Of a stretch of 64,000 nt of DNA, positions 27,151 through 38,204 are shown piece after piece. The DNA lies in contig NC_088872.1 of NCBI RefSeq assembly GCF_032884065.1, positions 1,240,001-1,304,000 on the forward strand. Reading direction: 5' to 3'. The DNA is from Artemia franciscana (taxonomy: Eukaryota > Arthropoda > Branchiopoda > Anostraca > Artemiidae). The notes beneath the pieces are model-generated. The model was not told the DNA's origin. It was given only the letters and a program-made list of their open reading frames with translations, and did no database searches. The stretch's first letter is position 1, and every line of letters starts with the position of its first letter. A program made the position numbers and the translations under genes.

Positions 27151-27345
27151 TTAACTACGTAAAACTTGCGAATATACAACATTCTTTGCTGTCCCATTGT
27201 CTGTGCATATAAATAGATTGTCAGGTTTACCGACTCTTGAACATGCAACATATAATAGTCCATGGGAAAACAATCCGTATTCAGATCTATACCTCATGAT
27301 TCTAATGATTGCCCTTGAGCTTTGTTGATGGTGATTGCTAATCGA
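27151..27345 (-). pseudogene. Helitron helicase C-terminal relic (C)
   Basis: Minus strand: ITINKAQGQ-like sequence at 27345-27310, then the equivalent of [16 protein letters not shown] in shifted frames (27260-27210 reads YYMLHVQESVNLTIYLYA). A decayed fragment of the Pif1-like helicase motif VI and the C-terminus. Confidence 0.65.
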
Positions 27346-27349
27346 CCAT

Positions 27350-27640
27350 TCCCTGAGTCGCCATCGTCATTTATATATCCCCCTGTGCACCCCGGCGTCC
27401 CCTTTGTAGTTATGTCCCTGTGTCCCGGTCGTCATTTATATTCCCTGTGTCCCGGTCGTCATTTGTGTCCCGGTGTCCCAGTCTGTGATTTCTCTTTGAG
27501 CGTCCCGGGCGTCATTTATATTCCTTGTGTCCCGGTGTCCCGGTCGTCATTTATATCCCCCTGTGCCCCCGGCGTCCCCGTTGTAGTTGCGTCATTTATA
27601 TTCCCTGTGTCCCGGTCGTCATCCCGGTATACATTCGTTT
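27350..27640. repeat. Minisatellite, tgtcccggtcgtcattt family (C)
   Basis: About eight imperfect units of 20-35 bp alternating gtcccggtcgtcatttatatt with gtcccggtgtcccggtctg. The same minisatellite lies at the same place in other Helitron fragments (19796, 20535, 29085, 53790, 54130). Confidence 0.85.
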
Positions 27641-27654
27641 TTGAATTGGTATAT

Positions 27655-28290
27655 GATGAAATAAATTTTTAATTTTTTCCCTTTTTTTCCTTTTAGTTTT
27701 TTTTTATTGTTTTTGACCTTTTTTTAGGTTTTTTAGTTTCTTTCTTTTTCTTTTTAGTTTTTTTTTGAAGTTTTTATCTTTTTAGTTTTTTTACTTTTAT
27801 TTATATTTTTTTAGTTTTCTTTTTCTCCTTTATTTTTCAGTTTTTTTCCTTTTTTTAGTTTTTTTTTCTTTTTTAGTTCTTTTAGTTTTTACCTTTTTAG
27901 TTTTTTTTAGTTTTTTAGATTAAATTTTTTTTAGTTTTTCACCTTTTTCTTTTTAGTTTTTTATTGGTTTTTACCTTTTTTTTAGCTTTTTTATTTTTTT
28001 TTCGTTTTTTCTTTTTACTTTATTTTTAGTTTTTATCTTTTTTATTTTTTTTTATGTTTATTTTTAATTTTATTAGTTTTCTTTTTCTCTTCTATTTTTC
28101 AGTTTTTTCCTTTTTTTTAGTTTTTTTTTAGTTTTTAGTTTTTTAAGTTTTTTCCTTTTTTTAGTTTCTTTAGTTTTTTTAGTTTTTCGGCTGTTTTATT
28201 TTTTTATTAGTTTTTATTTTTTTTTGTAGTTTTTGCCTTTTTTTAGTTTTTTCAGTTTTTTTTTTAGTTTTTAGTTTTTTACCTTTTTTA
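27655..28290. repeat. T-rich tttagtttttt tract, ~635 bp
   Basis: Almost only T with regularly spaced ag/c interruptions (ttttttagtttttt, acctttttt). Similar tracts lie at 19910-19985, 20940-21380, 29510-29960 and 54025-54080, always inside Helitron sequence. Confidence 0.85.
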
Positions 28291-28365
28291 GCCTAACCAG
28301 GATTTGAACCTGGGACCTTCATTCTCCGTTCTGACACCCTCTCTCACCGAGTGACTACTCCAGCA
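28291..28365 (-). ncRNA. tRNA-like (tRNA pseudogene or SINE head)
   Basis: Minus strand contains a Pol III B-box match (ggttcaaatcc, 28310-28300) inside a perfect T-arm-like hairpin (ccagg-ttcaaat-cctgg), and an A-box-like tagtcactcggtgagagagg about 45 bases upstream. The acceptor stem does not pair, and no clean anticodon arm can be drawn, so it is not a functional tRNA; a tRNA-derived SINE head or tRNA pseudogene fits best. Confidence 0.5.
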
Positions 28366-28546
28366 TGTTCATTTTGGTGTTTTAAATGGTATATTATTAA
28401 CCAAATTAATGTGTTTTACAATATACTAAGCATCGTCATAACAAAAATGACGACAACTAATTTCATGACGTCAGCCGACACAGAAACATGACGTCACCTG
28501 ATCCACGATCCACAGATCCACAGACAACTTATTTTTATATATATAG

Positions 28547-28588
<42 letters not shown>

Positions 28589-28744
28589 GCTGTTGGGGTG
28601 GCGCTTCACGCCACCCCAACACCTAGTTGGTGGGGGCGCTTCGCACCCCCCCCCCCCTCCCCAAACCCTCCCCGCGCGCGTAAATCGTTACGCGCCATAT
28701 TAGTTACGCGCCATTGTAGTTGTGTCCCTGTGTCCCACCTGTGA

Positions 28745-28905
<161 letters not shown>

Positions 28906-28975
28906 TTAACTACGTAAAACATGCAAATATACAACATTCTTTGCTGTCCCATTGTCTGTCCATATAAATAGATTG

Positions 28976-29110
28976 TCAGTTTTCATAATAATTGTCCATG
29001 GGAAAACAATCCGTATTCAGATCTATACCGCATTTTTCTAACGATTGCCCTTGAGCTTTGTTGATGGTGATTGATAATCGAACATTCCCTGTGTCCCCTT
29101 CGTCAGTTAT
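28976..29110 (-). pseudogene. Helitron helicase C-terminal relic (D)
   Basis: [20 protein letters not shown] then TDCFPMD on the minus strand, the counterpart of the relic at 20426-20560. Same small deletion after CF as in the first block. Confidence 0.75.
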
Positions 29111-30456
29111 ATATCCCCCTGTGCCCCCGTCTTCCCCATTGTAGTTGTGTCCCTGTGTCCTGGTCGTCATTTATATTCCCTGTGCCCCGGTCGTCATTTG
29201 TGTCCCGGTATCCCAGTCTATAATCTCTCTTTGAGCGTCCCGGTCGTCATTTATATTCCCTCTGTCCCAGTGTCCCGGTCGTCATTTGTGTCCCGGTGTC
29301 CCGGTCTGTAATTTCTCTTTGAGTGTCCCGGTCGTCATTTATATTCCCTGTGTCCCGGTCGTCATTTGTGTCCCGGTGTCCCGGTCTGTAGTGTCATCTT
29401 ATAATGACGTCATATACAAAGCCTTATATACTTATAATGACGTCAAATGCAAACCCACATAAAAACAAACATGCATATATACAACTTATTTTTATATATA
29501 TATAGATACAGTTTCTTCTTTAGTTATTTTCTTTTTTAGTTTTTTCTTTTTTTTAGTTTCTTCTATTTATTGATTTGTTTTCTTCAAATTGTCAATGTTC
29601 AACATAAAATTGACACTTGGATAAATCTTTACGTGCCAAGCATGCTAAAGCTCCAACAATTTATATTAAACCTCAAATTTTGGGGTATCTGTTTTAAGGT
29701 TTTCGAATAACTTTAATCTATGGTCAAAATATATTGAAATATTTGTGCAATTCCCAATATTTTTAGTTGTTTCTTATTTTAGTTTTTTAGCTTTTTTAGT
29801 TTTTTTCTTTTTAGTTTTTTATCTTTTTAATTTTTTTACGTTTTTTCTTTTTAAGTTTTTTCTTTTTTTAATTTTTTAAATTTTTTATTTTTTTTAGTTT
29901 TTTCTTTTTAGTTTTTTTTTTAGTTTTTTACCATTTTTCTTTTTTCGAATTACTTTAATCTATTCTCAAAATATTTCGAAATATATATGCAATTTCCAGT
30001 TTTTACATTCTAGTTTGTTTTCTTTTATATATATATAGAAGATATAATCTGGCGTAACATACAAAGCGTAACAGACATAACAGACAGACAACTTATATAT
30101 ATATACTAGCTGTTGGGGTGGCGCTTCGCGCCACCCCAACACCTAGTTGGTGGGGCGCTTCGCGCCCCCCAAGCCCCCCCGCGCCCGTAAGTCGTTACGC
30201 GCCATATTAGTTATGCGCCATTGTAGTTGTGTCCCTGTGTCCTACCTGTGAATATAGATAGATTTATATATGTGTTTCAAACTACGTAAAAATTGCGAAT
30301 AAACAACATTCTTGGCTTTCCCATTGTGTGTGCATATACAAAGCCGTATGTACTAATAATGACGTCATATGCAAACGCTCTTTTTACAAACAAACAAACA
30401 TGCATCCACACAACTCGTTTTTATATAGATAGATAGATAGATAGATACAATACAAA

Positions 30457-31299
30457 TTAACTGCGTAAAACTTGCGAATATATAACATTCTTCGCTGTCC
30501 AATTGTCGCTGCATATAAATACATTGTCAGGTTTACCGACCCTCGAACATGCAACGTACAATTGTCCATGGGAAAAACAATCAGTATTAAGATCTATACC
30601 ACATTTTTCTAATGATTGACCTTGAGCTTTGCTAATGGTGATTGCAAATACTAATCGAATTGGGAATTGCAATCTTTTAAATTGAAAAAGCAGATCCATT
30701 GGAATCATGGGAATGCGAGGAATAAGAACAGCCTCACCCTCATAAGGCCCTGTCAAGATTGTGGCCTCTATTAGGTTTTCCATTGTTTTTTTTACGGCAA
30801 GTCGCGTGCCATTGCAAAGCTTTGGTGGGTTGATATTTCTTAAAAGTATTATTGGTACGCCTATTTTTAGTTGTAGCACGTGTGGTGGAAACCCTGAAGG
30901 ATCTATGGAATTTAAAAATTCAGATGGATAATTAACCGCTTCATTTGGTTCCAAAACTGTGTCGACTGACTTGTAAAGGACTGCCTGGTCTCGAATCTTG
31001 GTCAAAACAATATTGTTGATTTCGTGGACGTCTATATTTTTGGGTGCGAGAATCGCTCTTTCACTTAGCCATTTATTAATTTTATAATTTTTTAGAATAT
31101 TTGGAAATACTTTTTCAATCAATTCATTTTTGGACGTCACTAAATTACAGAAATCAGCAGGTAGTTGTATACGTCCTGAAATTGAGTCTACTGTTTGACC
31201 AGAGTCATCGTTTTGCAATCGGACACGCATATTTGTAGTTAATTTTAATATTTTTACGAGTGCCCATAAATTAGAATTTTTTAGGCAAGCATTCATTTC
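30457..31299 (-). pseudogene. Helitron helicase (Pif1-like) C-terminal part, copy 2 of tandem pair
   Basis: 279-codon open frame without the upstream Walker motifs. It holds the domain-2 segment [15 protein letters not shown] (residues 141-155), LCNGTRLAV (160-168), the ITISKAQGQ motif (219-227), GIDL, and [18 protein letters not shown] (241-258), all typical of the last third of a Helitron helicase. It ends SQVLRS at 30457. Compared with the neighbour at 31491-32373 it lacks a 17-residue stretch after DDSGQT. This piece alone cannot be a helicase; it is a tandem duplicate made within Helitron A. Confidence 0.85.
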
Positions 31300-31490
31300 G
31301 TCTGCAGGAGTTAAACTACGTAAAAATTGCGAATATACAACATTCTTGGCTTTCCCATTGTCTCTGCATATACAAAGCCGTATGTACTAATAATGACATC
31401 ATATGCAAATGCTCTTTTTACAAACAAACAAACATGCATACACACAACTCGTTTTTATATAGATAGATACATAGATAGATACAATACAAA

Positions 31491-32373
31491 TTAACTGCGT
31501 AAAACTTGCGAATATACAACATTCTTCGCTGTCCAATTGTCGCTGCATATAAATAGATTGTCAGGTTTACCGACCCTCGAACATGCAACGTACAATTGTC
31601 CATGGGAAAAACAATCAGTATTAAGATCTATACCACATTTTTCTAATGATTGACCTTGAGCTTTGTTAATGGTGATTGCAAATGCTAATCGAATTGGGAA
31701 TTGCAATCTTTTAAATTGAAAAGGCAGATCCGTTGGAATCATGGGAATGCGAGGAATAAGAACAGCCTCACCCTCAAAAGGCCCTGTCAAGATTGTGGCC
31801 TCTATTAGGTTTTCCATTGTTTTTTTTTACGGCAAGTCGAGTGCCATTGCAAAGCTTTGGTGGGCTTATATTTCTTAAAAGTATTATTGGTACGCCTATT
31901 TTTAGTTGTAGCACGTGTGGTGGAAACCCTGAAAGATCTATGGAATTTAAAAATTCAGATGGATAATTAACCGCTTCATTTGGTTCCAAAACTGTGTCGA
32001 CTGACTTGTAAAGGACTGCCTGGTCTCGAATCTTGGTCAAAACAATATTGTTGATTTCGTGGACGTCTATATTTTTGGGTGCGAGAATCGCTCTTTCACT
32101 TAGCCATTTATTATTTTTATAATTTTTTAGAATATTCGGAAATACTTTTTCAATCAATTCATTTTTGGACGTCACTAAATTACAGAAATCAGCAGGTAGT
32201 TGTATACGTCCTGAAATTGAGTCTACTGGGAGCTTTCCGTTTCCAATTGTCAGCAATTGATCTGAAAATGTTTGACCAGAGTCATCGTTTTGCAATCGGA
32301 CACGCATATTTGTAGTTAATTTTAATATTTTTACGTGTGCCCATAAATTAGAATTTTTCAGGCAAGCATTCAT
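31491..32373 (-). pseudogene. Helitron helicase C-terminal part, copy 1 of tandem pair, frameshifted
   Basis: Starts MNACLKNSNLWAHVKILKLT near 32373 and runs in one frame to about 31830, where a T homopolymer of 9 (8 in the neighbouring copy) shifts the frame. The other frame resumes MENLIEATILTGPFEGEAV and carries [13 protein letters not shown] and [18 protein letters not shown] to the stop at 31491. More complete than the 30457 copy (retains FSDQLLTIGNGKLPVDS). Upstream it is joined to the N-terminal frame by the deletion of Rep and the ATPase core. Confidence 0.85.
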
Positions 32374-33121
32374 TCGTCTTCAATGGTTCTGGTGGTGCAG
32401 CCAATAGATGAAGTTTAACTTTTCCTGAGGCGCAACACATTCCCATTGTTTCACCATTGAATTTCAAGGCCTTGCAATAGGGACAAATTTTAGACATTAT
32501 CCCGATTTGAACACATCTACTCAAGCTATAATCATCGACTGGGTTGTACCTGAATGCCAGGCGATAACTTTCAGGTTGCTCTGATTCCTCGGAACGCTTT
32601 CTTTTCTTACTTTCTCTATCAGCAGCAAGCCTGATTTCTTGCTGTTCTTGTGATTCCTCGGCACGCTTTCTTTTCTTACTTTCTCTATCAGCAGCAAGCC
32701 TGATTTCTTGCTGTTCTTGTAATTCCTCGGCACGCCTTCTTTTTTCACTTTCTCTTTTAGCAGCAAGTCTACTTCCGCGTTGCTCTGGTAGTTCCTCGGC
32801 ACGCTTTCTGTTCTTTTTTTCTCTATCAGCCTCAAGCCTGTTTCCTTGCTGTTCTTTTGATTCCTCGGCACTCTTTCTGTTCTTTCTTTCTCTATCAGCC
32901 TCAAGCCTGTTTCCTTGCTGTTCTTTTGATTCCTCGGCACGCTTTCTGTTCTTTCTTTCTCTATCAGCCTCAAGCCTGTTTCCTTGCTGTTCTTTTGATT
33001 CCTCGGCACGCTTTCTTTTCTGACTTTCTCTATCAGCAGCAAGTTTTTTGGCATAGACTCTTTGAGCATCTTCATCGGCTTTTGCCATGGTAAGTTCATC
33101 AGTCATTGTAAACTTAAACAT
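32348..33121 (-). CDS. Helitron N-terminal frame: charged 23-residue repeats plus zinc-ribbon
   Basis: 257-codon frame starting MFKFTMTDELTMAKADEDAQ. Residues about 30-185 are eight tandem units of about 23 residues ([20 protein letters not shown] type), rich in K/R/E, predicted long helix or coiled coil and basic. Then CPYCKALKFNGETMGMCC, a Cys-rich motif (CxxC..CC) found at the N-terminus of Helitron Rep/helicase proteins, and GKVKLHLLAAPPEPLKT. The frame then crosses an internal deletion and stops. In B2 (57183-58262) the same segments continue into the Rep domain, which supports the reading. The repeats are also open in a second frame, but only this frame connects to the Cys motif. Confidence 0.8.
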   Translation of the reverse strand: MFKFTMTDELTMAKADEDAQRVYAKKLAADRESQKRKRAEESKEQQGNRLEADRERKNRKRAEESKEQQGNRLEADRERKNRKSAEESKEQQGNRLEADREKKNRKRAEELPEQRGSRLAAKRESEKRRRAEELQEQQEIRLAADRESKKRKRAEESQEQQEIRLAADRESKKRKRSEESEQPESYRLAFRYNPVDDYSLSRCVQIGIMSKICPYCKALKFNGETMGMCCASGKVKLHLLAAPPEPLKTNECLPEKF

Positions 33122-33279
33122 TAATAGATTTCTACGTGAACATATGTCTTAAATATCTTTAATGACGTCACCGTCAAAGCAAAAATGACGACAACTAATT
33201 TCATGACGTCAGTCAACACAGAAACATGACGTCACCTGATCCACAGACAGACACACAGACAGACAACTTATTTTTATAT

Positions 33280-33422
<143 letters not shown>

Positions 33423-34919
33423 TCAATTTTTACCTCCACTATCCCTAAATCTCTCCCTTAGAACAAATTTTGTATTTACCTGAAGCCTCAATGAGAGTTG
33501 GGATAATTTGGCATTAAAATGTGCCCCTCGAGGCTTCTCCCTCCTTCCCTCACTACAAAAGAACAGATAATTACATTTTAGATTTTTAAAGCCCTTATAT
33601 GCAAATAGTTTTAAATTTTTATGATTTTATGTAGTCGATAGTTTTTTTAGGCCCTGCATTTGACTCTTTTAGGACCTGGTTTCCGAGTACCTACTCAGTC
33701 ATCTTCTCAGTAGAGGCCTTCTCCAGGCCACTTAGCCCATCCCTACGTCACGGATAGAGGAATGTCCGAAACATATGTTGGGTACCTCCACTAGGAGGAG
33801 ACCACCAAGGGGTGACCTAGTCCCTGGAAGTTCAAATAGAAACTGGGACACCCTTGCCCGTGGGTCATAAATATAAGCGAAGGAGGAAGAAGGCCCCTCA
33901 AATGTACAACCAGCATTAATGGGTTATCTTGCAATGTAAAGCAGAATCCCATCGTGGGAGGATCCTTTATAGAAGGTAAATTGCGACAGGGCGGAGGATT
34001 CATATTCATGGACAGCAGTCTCTGTAAACTTGTTGCCTTCACCACCTGCTGTGTATCATAAAGTCACAGTTGTCAGTCCGGAGTCTGGATAAAGTAAGAA
34101 GCATTAGGTGATAGGCTTGCACTCTGTCCCCTGGACTTGCTTTGCAAGGAAAACTATCTTGCGACAAAAAGCGTGCGTCAAGTTCCGATAGAGTGATAGT
34201 CTTGGGAATATCCTGGATCAACCCTGAATTTGGCTGTCTGACTCAGAAGGCCTTGCTGCGTAACACCCTAATAAAGAAGACTGACGACGCTCTCAAAGCC
34301 ACCCCGGCATGAGAATTAAGTAAGTAAATAAGTTTCAACTGCTTTCCAAGGCAATAAAAAGCCCCTCTTTTAAATTTTATTCCCTTCCTTTGAACTAAAC
34401 CATTCAGGTTTTCAGATTCGCAGAGTTTGGGTACCTTTAGATAAATTAATTTAATTGTGTCTGTTTTTTTGGGGGGGGGGGGGCGAAGTACGCTGTATCT
34501 GCTTCCTTAGAAATTTCGTTGTAACCGTTGAATAATTTCTCTGAATAAATTTTCCGATTTTGTAATATGACGTGATGTGTGTGCATTTGACATATTTCAC
34601 AATATGTGTGTGTTGCTGCAATGCCTTTTCAGCTTGTTTCAAATATTTTATCAATGCTATGATTCAAGAAAATGATGCATTTTAAATAATTACTTCTGTT
34701 AAATATTATTCTTCAATATTGAAATGTTTTGATCTCGTGGTAAATAAAGTAGAAAAGGTGACGGAGTTTTTACTATTCGATTTGGTACTTCTGTCGAAAT
34801 TATTAATCTTGAATCAAGCGAAATTCAAAGTTTCGAACTTATTTTCAAAATTTTTCATTTTATTAAAAGGACATAAAACTTTACTCTTGAAGAAACTGCT
34901 GATTAATCATGACAAATAA
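33423..34919 (+). repeat. R5 repeat, copy B
   Basis: 33423-34874 is near identical to 21653-23099; it continues to about 34919 past the point where copy A hits the gap. The minus-strand possible coding relic is also present, including LSELDARFLSQDSFPC at about 34180 and the same in-frame stop. Contains a taagtaagtaaataag stretch near 34318. Confidence 0.7.
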
Positions 34920-35265
34920 TTCCAATATTCAATAAACAATTCCTAATGATCAAGAATTCCAATTTCAAAAGCTTCTACAAAATTGCTCACTGTGTCTTGC
35001 CTACCATGAGGTGGTGGTGGGAGTGAGGAAGGGGAATTTCCTCCTGCTATACAAAATAGTTTTGTCATCTTGGGGTTGAACGTTACTCTTTATTTTCATA
35101 ACAATAGCGCAGATATCAAGATGAAATCAAAATGGATTAAGTTTTGTCTTTTATATTTTGATATGTTTGTTTTTGACCCCTCCTTCCCAAAAAAACAACA
35201 ACAAATAATACAGGAAATAAAAGTCCTGGATACGGCCCTAAGGATTATACCAATTTAGACGTCCA
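34920..35265 (+). repeat. R4-containing linker
   Basis: 35055-35125 is an R4 arm (catcttggggttgaac, gttactctttattttcataa) without the retrotransposon; 35150-35250 matches 26719-26821. No gene. Confidence 0.55.
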
Positions 35266-35269
35266 CCCT

Positions 35270-35415
35270 CCCCAAGTCTCTTCCTTGGATCTAATTTTGT
35301 ACTTACCTGAAGGCTCAGTTATCAATGGTATAAATGTCCCTCCCTTTCTCACTACAAAATAACAAGATAATCAATGATAATCAATAACAAGATGTTTAAA
35401 GTTCTTATATGCAAA
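35270..35415 (+). repeat. R5 fragment (diverged start)
   Basis: Weak but ordered match to 33430-33610 (cctccc..gtctcttcctt, acttacctgaag.ctca, cactacaaaa, cttatatgcaaata). With copy B 1.84 kb upstream, R5 appears as a partial tandem. Confidence 0.5.
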
Positions 35416-35419
35416 TACT

Positions 35420-35720
35420 ACCTACTACTAACAACTCACCGCAGCACCAGGCCACCTGAGGCCGAAACAGCTACCCACGCTCCTCACCCATCCCAATCTC
35501 TTCAAGACTTTCCTCTTTACACCCTCCCAGGAAGTGCCCGTTTTCTTAAAATCTTTCTTAATGAGATCTTCCTACCCCAACCGCGGACGACCTTCTTTCC
35601 AGTTAGCCCTAGACGGTTGGCCGAAAAGAACAATGTTTGGCAAACTTTTGTACATTCTGTTCTTCTGTTCGATGGTCCGCTAAACGTTCGACATTCAGTC
35701 TTGTATGTAGAAACAAGAGC
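35420..35720 (-). pseudogene. RTE-like reverse transcriptase C-terminal tail, relic 1
   Basis: Minus-strand reading gives LPNIVLFGQPSRANWKEG, GRPRLG, a stop, EDLIKKDFKKTGTSWEG, RLGWVRSVGSC and LRWPGAAVSC. This is the conserved tail downstream of the RT of many RTE/CR1-like elements (GRPR..W..D..KDL...G..W). Only about 90 codons with a stop and at least one shift. A second relic is at 39290-39610. Confidence 0.6.
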
Positions 35721-35785
35721 TAAGAGCTCATATGGCACTTGTGACGAGGCAAGAAGAGTTAAGAGCCAAGAGCTCATATGTTATG
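35714..35785. repeat. Minisatellite with gagctc core
   Basis: Two to three units of aagagctaagagctcatatg-type sequence. The reverse complement forms a longer array at 42476-42608, so it is part of R1. Confidence 0.6.
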
Positions 35786-35849
35786 ACCTCTAAAAAATTC
35801 AAAGATTCAATAGATTGATTTAAAAGGAAAATCAGAGGCTTAATGCCGG

Positions 35850-37163
35850 TCAGGATAATTAAAATAAGAGCTCTGAGTCACGATGTCCTTCTAATATCAA
35901 AAATCATTAAGATCCGATCACCCACTCGTAAGTTATAAATACCTCATTTTTCTAATTTTTCTCTCCCTTTAGCCCCCCAGATGGTCGAATTCGGGAAAAC
36001 GACTTTATAAAGTGACTTTGTGCAGCTCTCTGACACGCCTACCAATTTTCATCGTCCTAGCACGTCCAGAAGCACCAAACTCGCCAAATCACTGAACCCC
36101 TCCCCCCAAATCCCTAAAAGAGAGCGAATCCAGTACGGTTACGTCAATCACGTATCAAGGACATTTGCTTATTCTATCCACCAAGCTTCATCCCAATTCC
36201 TCCACTCAAGCGTTTTCCAAGATTTCCCCCTCCAACTCCCCCCAATGTCAATAGATCTGGTCGGGATTTGAAATAACAGCTCTGAGATATGAATTCCTTC
36301 TAAATATCAAATTTCATTAAGATCCGGTCACCCGTTCTTAAGTTAAAAATACCTCAATTTTTCAAATTTTTCCAAATTAACACCCCCCCAGCTCCTCCAA
36401 AGAGAACGGATCCGTTCCAATTATGTCAATCACGTATTTAGAACTTTTGCTTATTCTTCCGATCAAGTTTCATCCCGATCTCTCCGCTCCATGCGTTTTC
36501 CAAGATTTCTGTTTCCCTCCTTCGACCCCCTCTGTCCCCGGATCCGATTCGACTCGAAAATGGAGCATCAGAGACATAAGATCCTTCTATATGTATCAAG
36601 TTTCATTAAGATCCGATCGCCTAATCGTAAGATAAAAATACCCCAATTTCAACGTTTTCTAAGAATTCCTAGGTGCCCTCCAATTTTTTTGGTCACTTAA
36701 AAAGGGCACTAGAACTTTTCATTTCCGTTAGAATGAGCCCTTTTGCGATATTCTAGGACAACTTGGTCGATACGATGACCCCTGGAAAAAAAAAACAAAT
36801 AAACGCGCACCCGTGATTTGTCTTCTGGCAAAAAAATACGGAATTCCACATTTTTGTAGATAGGAGCTTGAAATTTTTGCTATAGATTTCTCTGATACGC
36901 CGAATGCGATGGTGTGATTTTCGTTAAGATTCTATGACTTTTAGGGGGTGTTTCCCCCTATTTTCCAAAATAAGGTAAATTTTCTCAGGCTCGTAACTTT
37001 TGATGACAAAGACTAACTTTGATGAAACTTATATATTTAAAATCAACATGAAAATCCGATTCATTTGATGTCTATTTTAGCATCAAAATTCCGTTTTTTA
37101 GGGTTTCGTTTACTATTGAGCCGGGTCGCTCCTTACTACAGTTCGTTACCACGAACTGTTTGA
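35850..37163 (+). repeat. R1 repeat, copy b
   Basis: Left part (35850-36660) has two to three ~290-bp units (ttaagatccgatcaccc, taagttataaatacctc) in the opposite sense to 40870-42440. The right part (36660-37163) has the module ttaaaaagggcactagaactt and the conserved end, closing with the hairpin at 37138-37159. Confidence 0.75.
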
Positions 37164-37689
37164 TACCAAGTGCCATAAAAAAAGCCATATAAAAGGGAGC
37201 CATATATAAACCATATATAAAGGGAGTATATTAGTAGCTAAATTTTGTATGCAATTGGATTTGCTAGGCCAACGAAAAAGTGTTCTTTTTTTATTTTATA
37301 TTTTACTTTTAGATGGAAGACAATGTGCAAAGTTAATCCTTACGAACCAACGAATTAAAAGAGTTTCAGCCATTATGCTTGAGGAAATAGAAATTGGACT
37401 GTGTTGGAAGACAAACAAACATGCTGACGTCAAATGTTATCCTACGGCCGCGTCCAGGGTGCTAGGGGGTTTGAACAAGCTCCTCCCCCCGAGAAATGTT
37501 TGTCCAACTCGTAAAAAAGTAACAAAAATGAATATAAACAAATTTTTGACGCGTTTTCTATTTTTTTTTGTAAAATCCTTCTGAAAAAATCTTCACTACT
37601 GCTTGAAAGAACACCTAATTCAATAGCACCTCCTCTTGCCCCCTTTCCAATTAAAAACACTGTAGCTATGCCCCTGACCTTTATATACA
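37164..37689. other. No gene seen
   Basis: Short ccatataaa repeats at 37180-37225. The 111-codon frame 37249-37584 (plus) has no recognisable domain and no second copy here, so I do not call it a gene. Confidence 0.35.
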
Positions 37690-38150
37690 TTTAGTTAACT
37701 GCACCTGGATTCTTTTGGCCAAAGTATGTTGTATCTCCTTCATTAGATATGGCGTTCCAACCGTTTGAATCTTTAGAGGGCTTTTTTTCATTATTTCACT
37801 GAATAAATTTGCACATTTTGTGATATGGTGTAATGTGTTCGCATTTGATATGATTTCAGAATATGTGTGTATGTCTTTTTAGCTTGCCTAAAATACTTTG
37901 TCCGTGCTATCATTCAAAAAATTGCTACATATTTTAAATATTATTCTTTAATTTTGATTTTTTTTTGGTTTTGTGCCAAAATAAGTTGAAAAGGTGACTA
38001 AAGTGTTACGACTCGATTCGGCACTCATATCGTTATTACCATTTTTGCATCTTGCAAAACTCAACTTTTAAACTGATTTTCAAAATTACTTACTTGATTA
38101 AAAATACATAAAATTTAAATGGTTACTCTTCAGGAAAGCGCTAGCTAATC
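37690..38150 (+). repeat. R5 fragment, diverged copy C
   Basis: Matches 22685-23099 / 34455-34915 in order: gtatgttgtatctcctt, gaataaattt, gatatgg.gtaatgtgt, aaaaggtgac, aaacttttaaact..ttctcaaaa. Roughly 75% similar by eye, so much older than copies A and B. Confidence 0.65.
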
Positions 38151-38204
38151 ATGGCTATCTCATATTTGAAGCAATATATGCATCAAAAGAATTGGCATTT
38201 GAAG

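Larger units (their letters stand above)
26909..28547 (-). mobile_element. Helitron C, non-autonomous, ~1.6 kb
   Basis: Minus-strand element with both Helitron-type ends. The 5' end is TCTATATATATAAAAATAAG starting at 28547. The 3' end is a GC-rich hairpin followed by CTAG (26912-26909) and T. Inside, in element order: gacgtca leader, tRNA-like segment (28291-28365), long T-rich tract (27660-28290), cccggtcgtcattt minisatellite (27350-27640), helicase C-terminal relic, an internal (TA)n (27062-27147), then a second GC hairpin (tgggggcgcttcgcgccccc) and the terminal one. It has no Rep or helicase of its own, so it must have been moved by an autonomous relative. Confidence 0.75.

Noticed and set aside
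32521-33099. 192-codon alternative frame through the Helitron charged repeats
   Set aside because: Open only because the 69-bp repeat is stop-free in two frames; the other frame connects to the Cys motif.
37249-37584. 111-codon plus frame
   Set aside because: Does not resemble any family I know; ends in a T-rich tract; likely chance.
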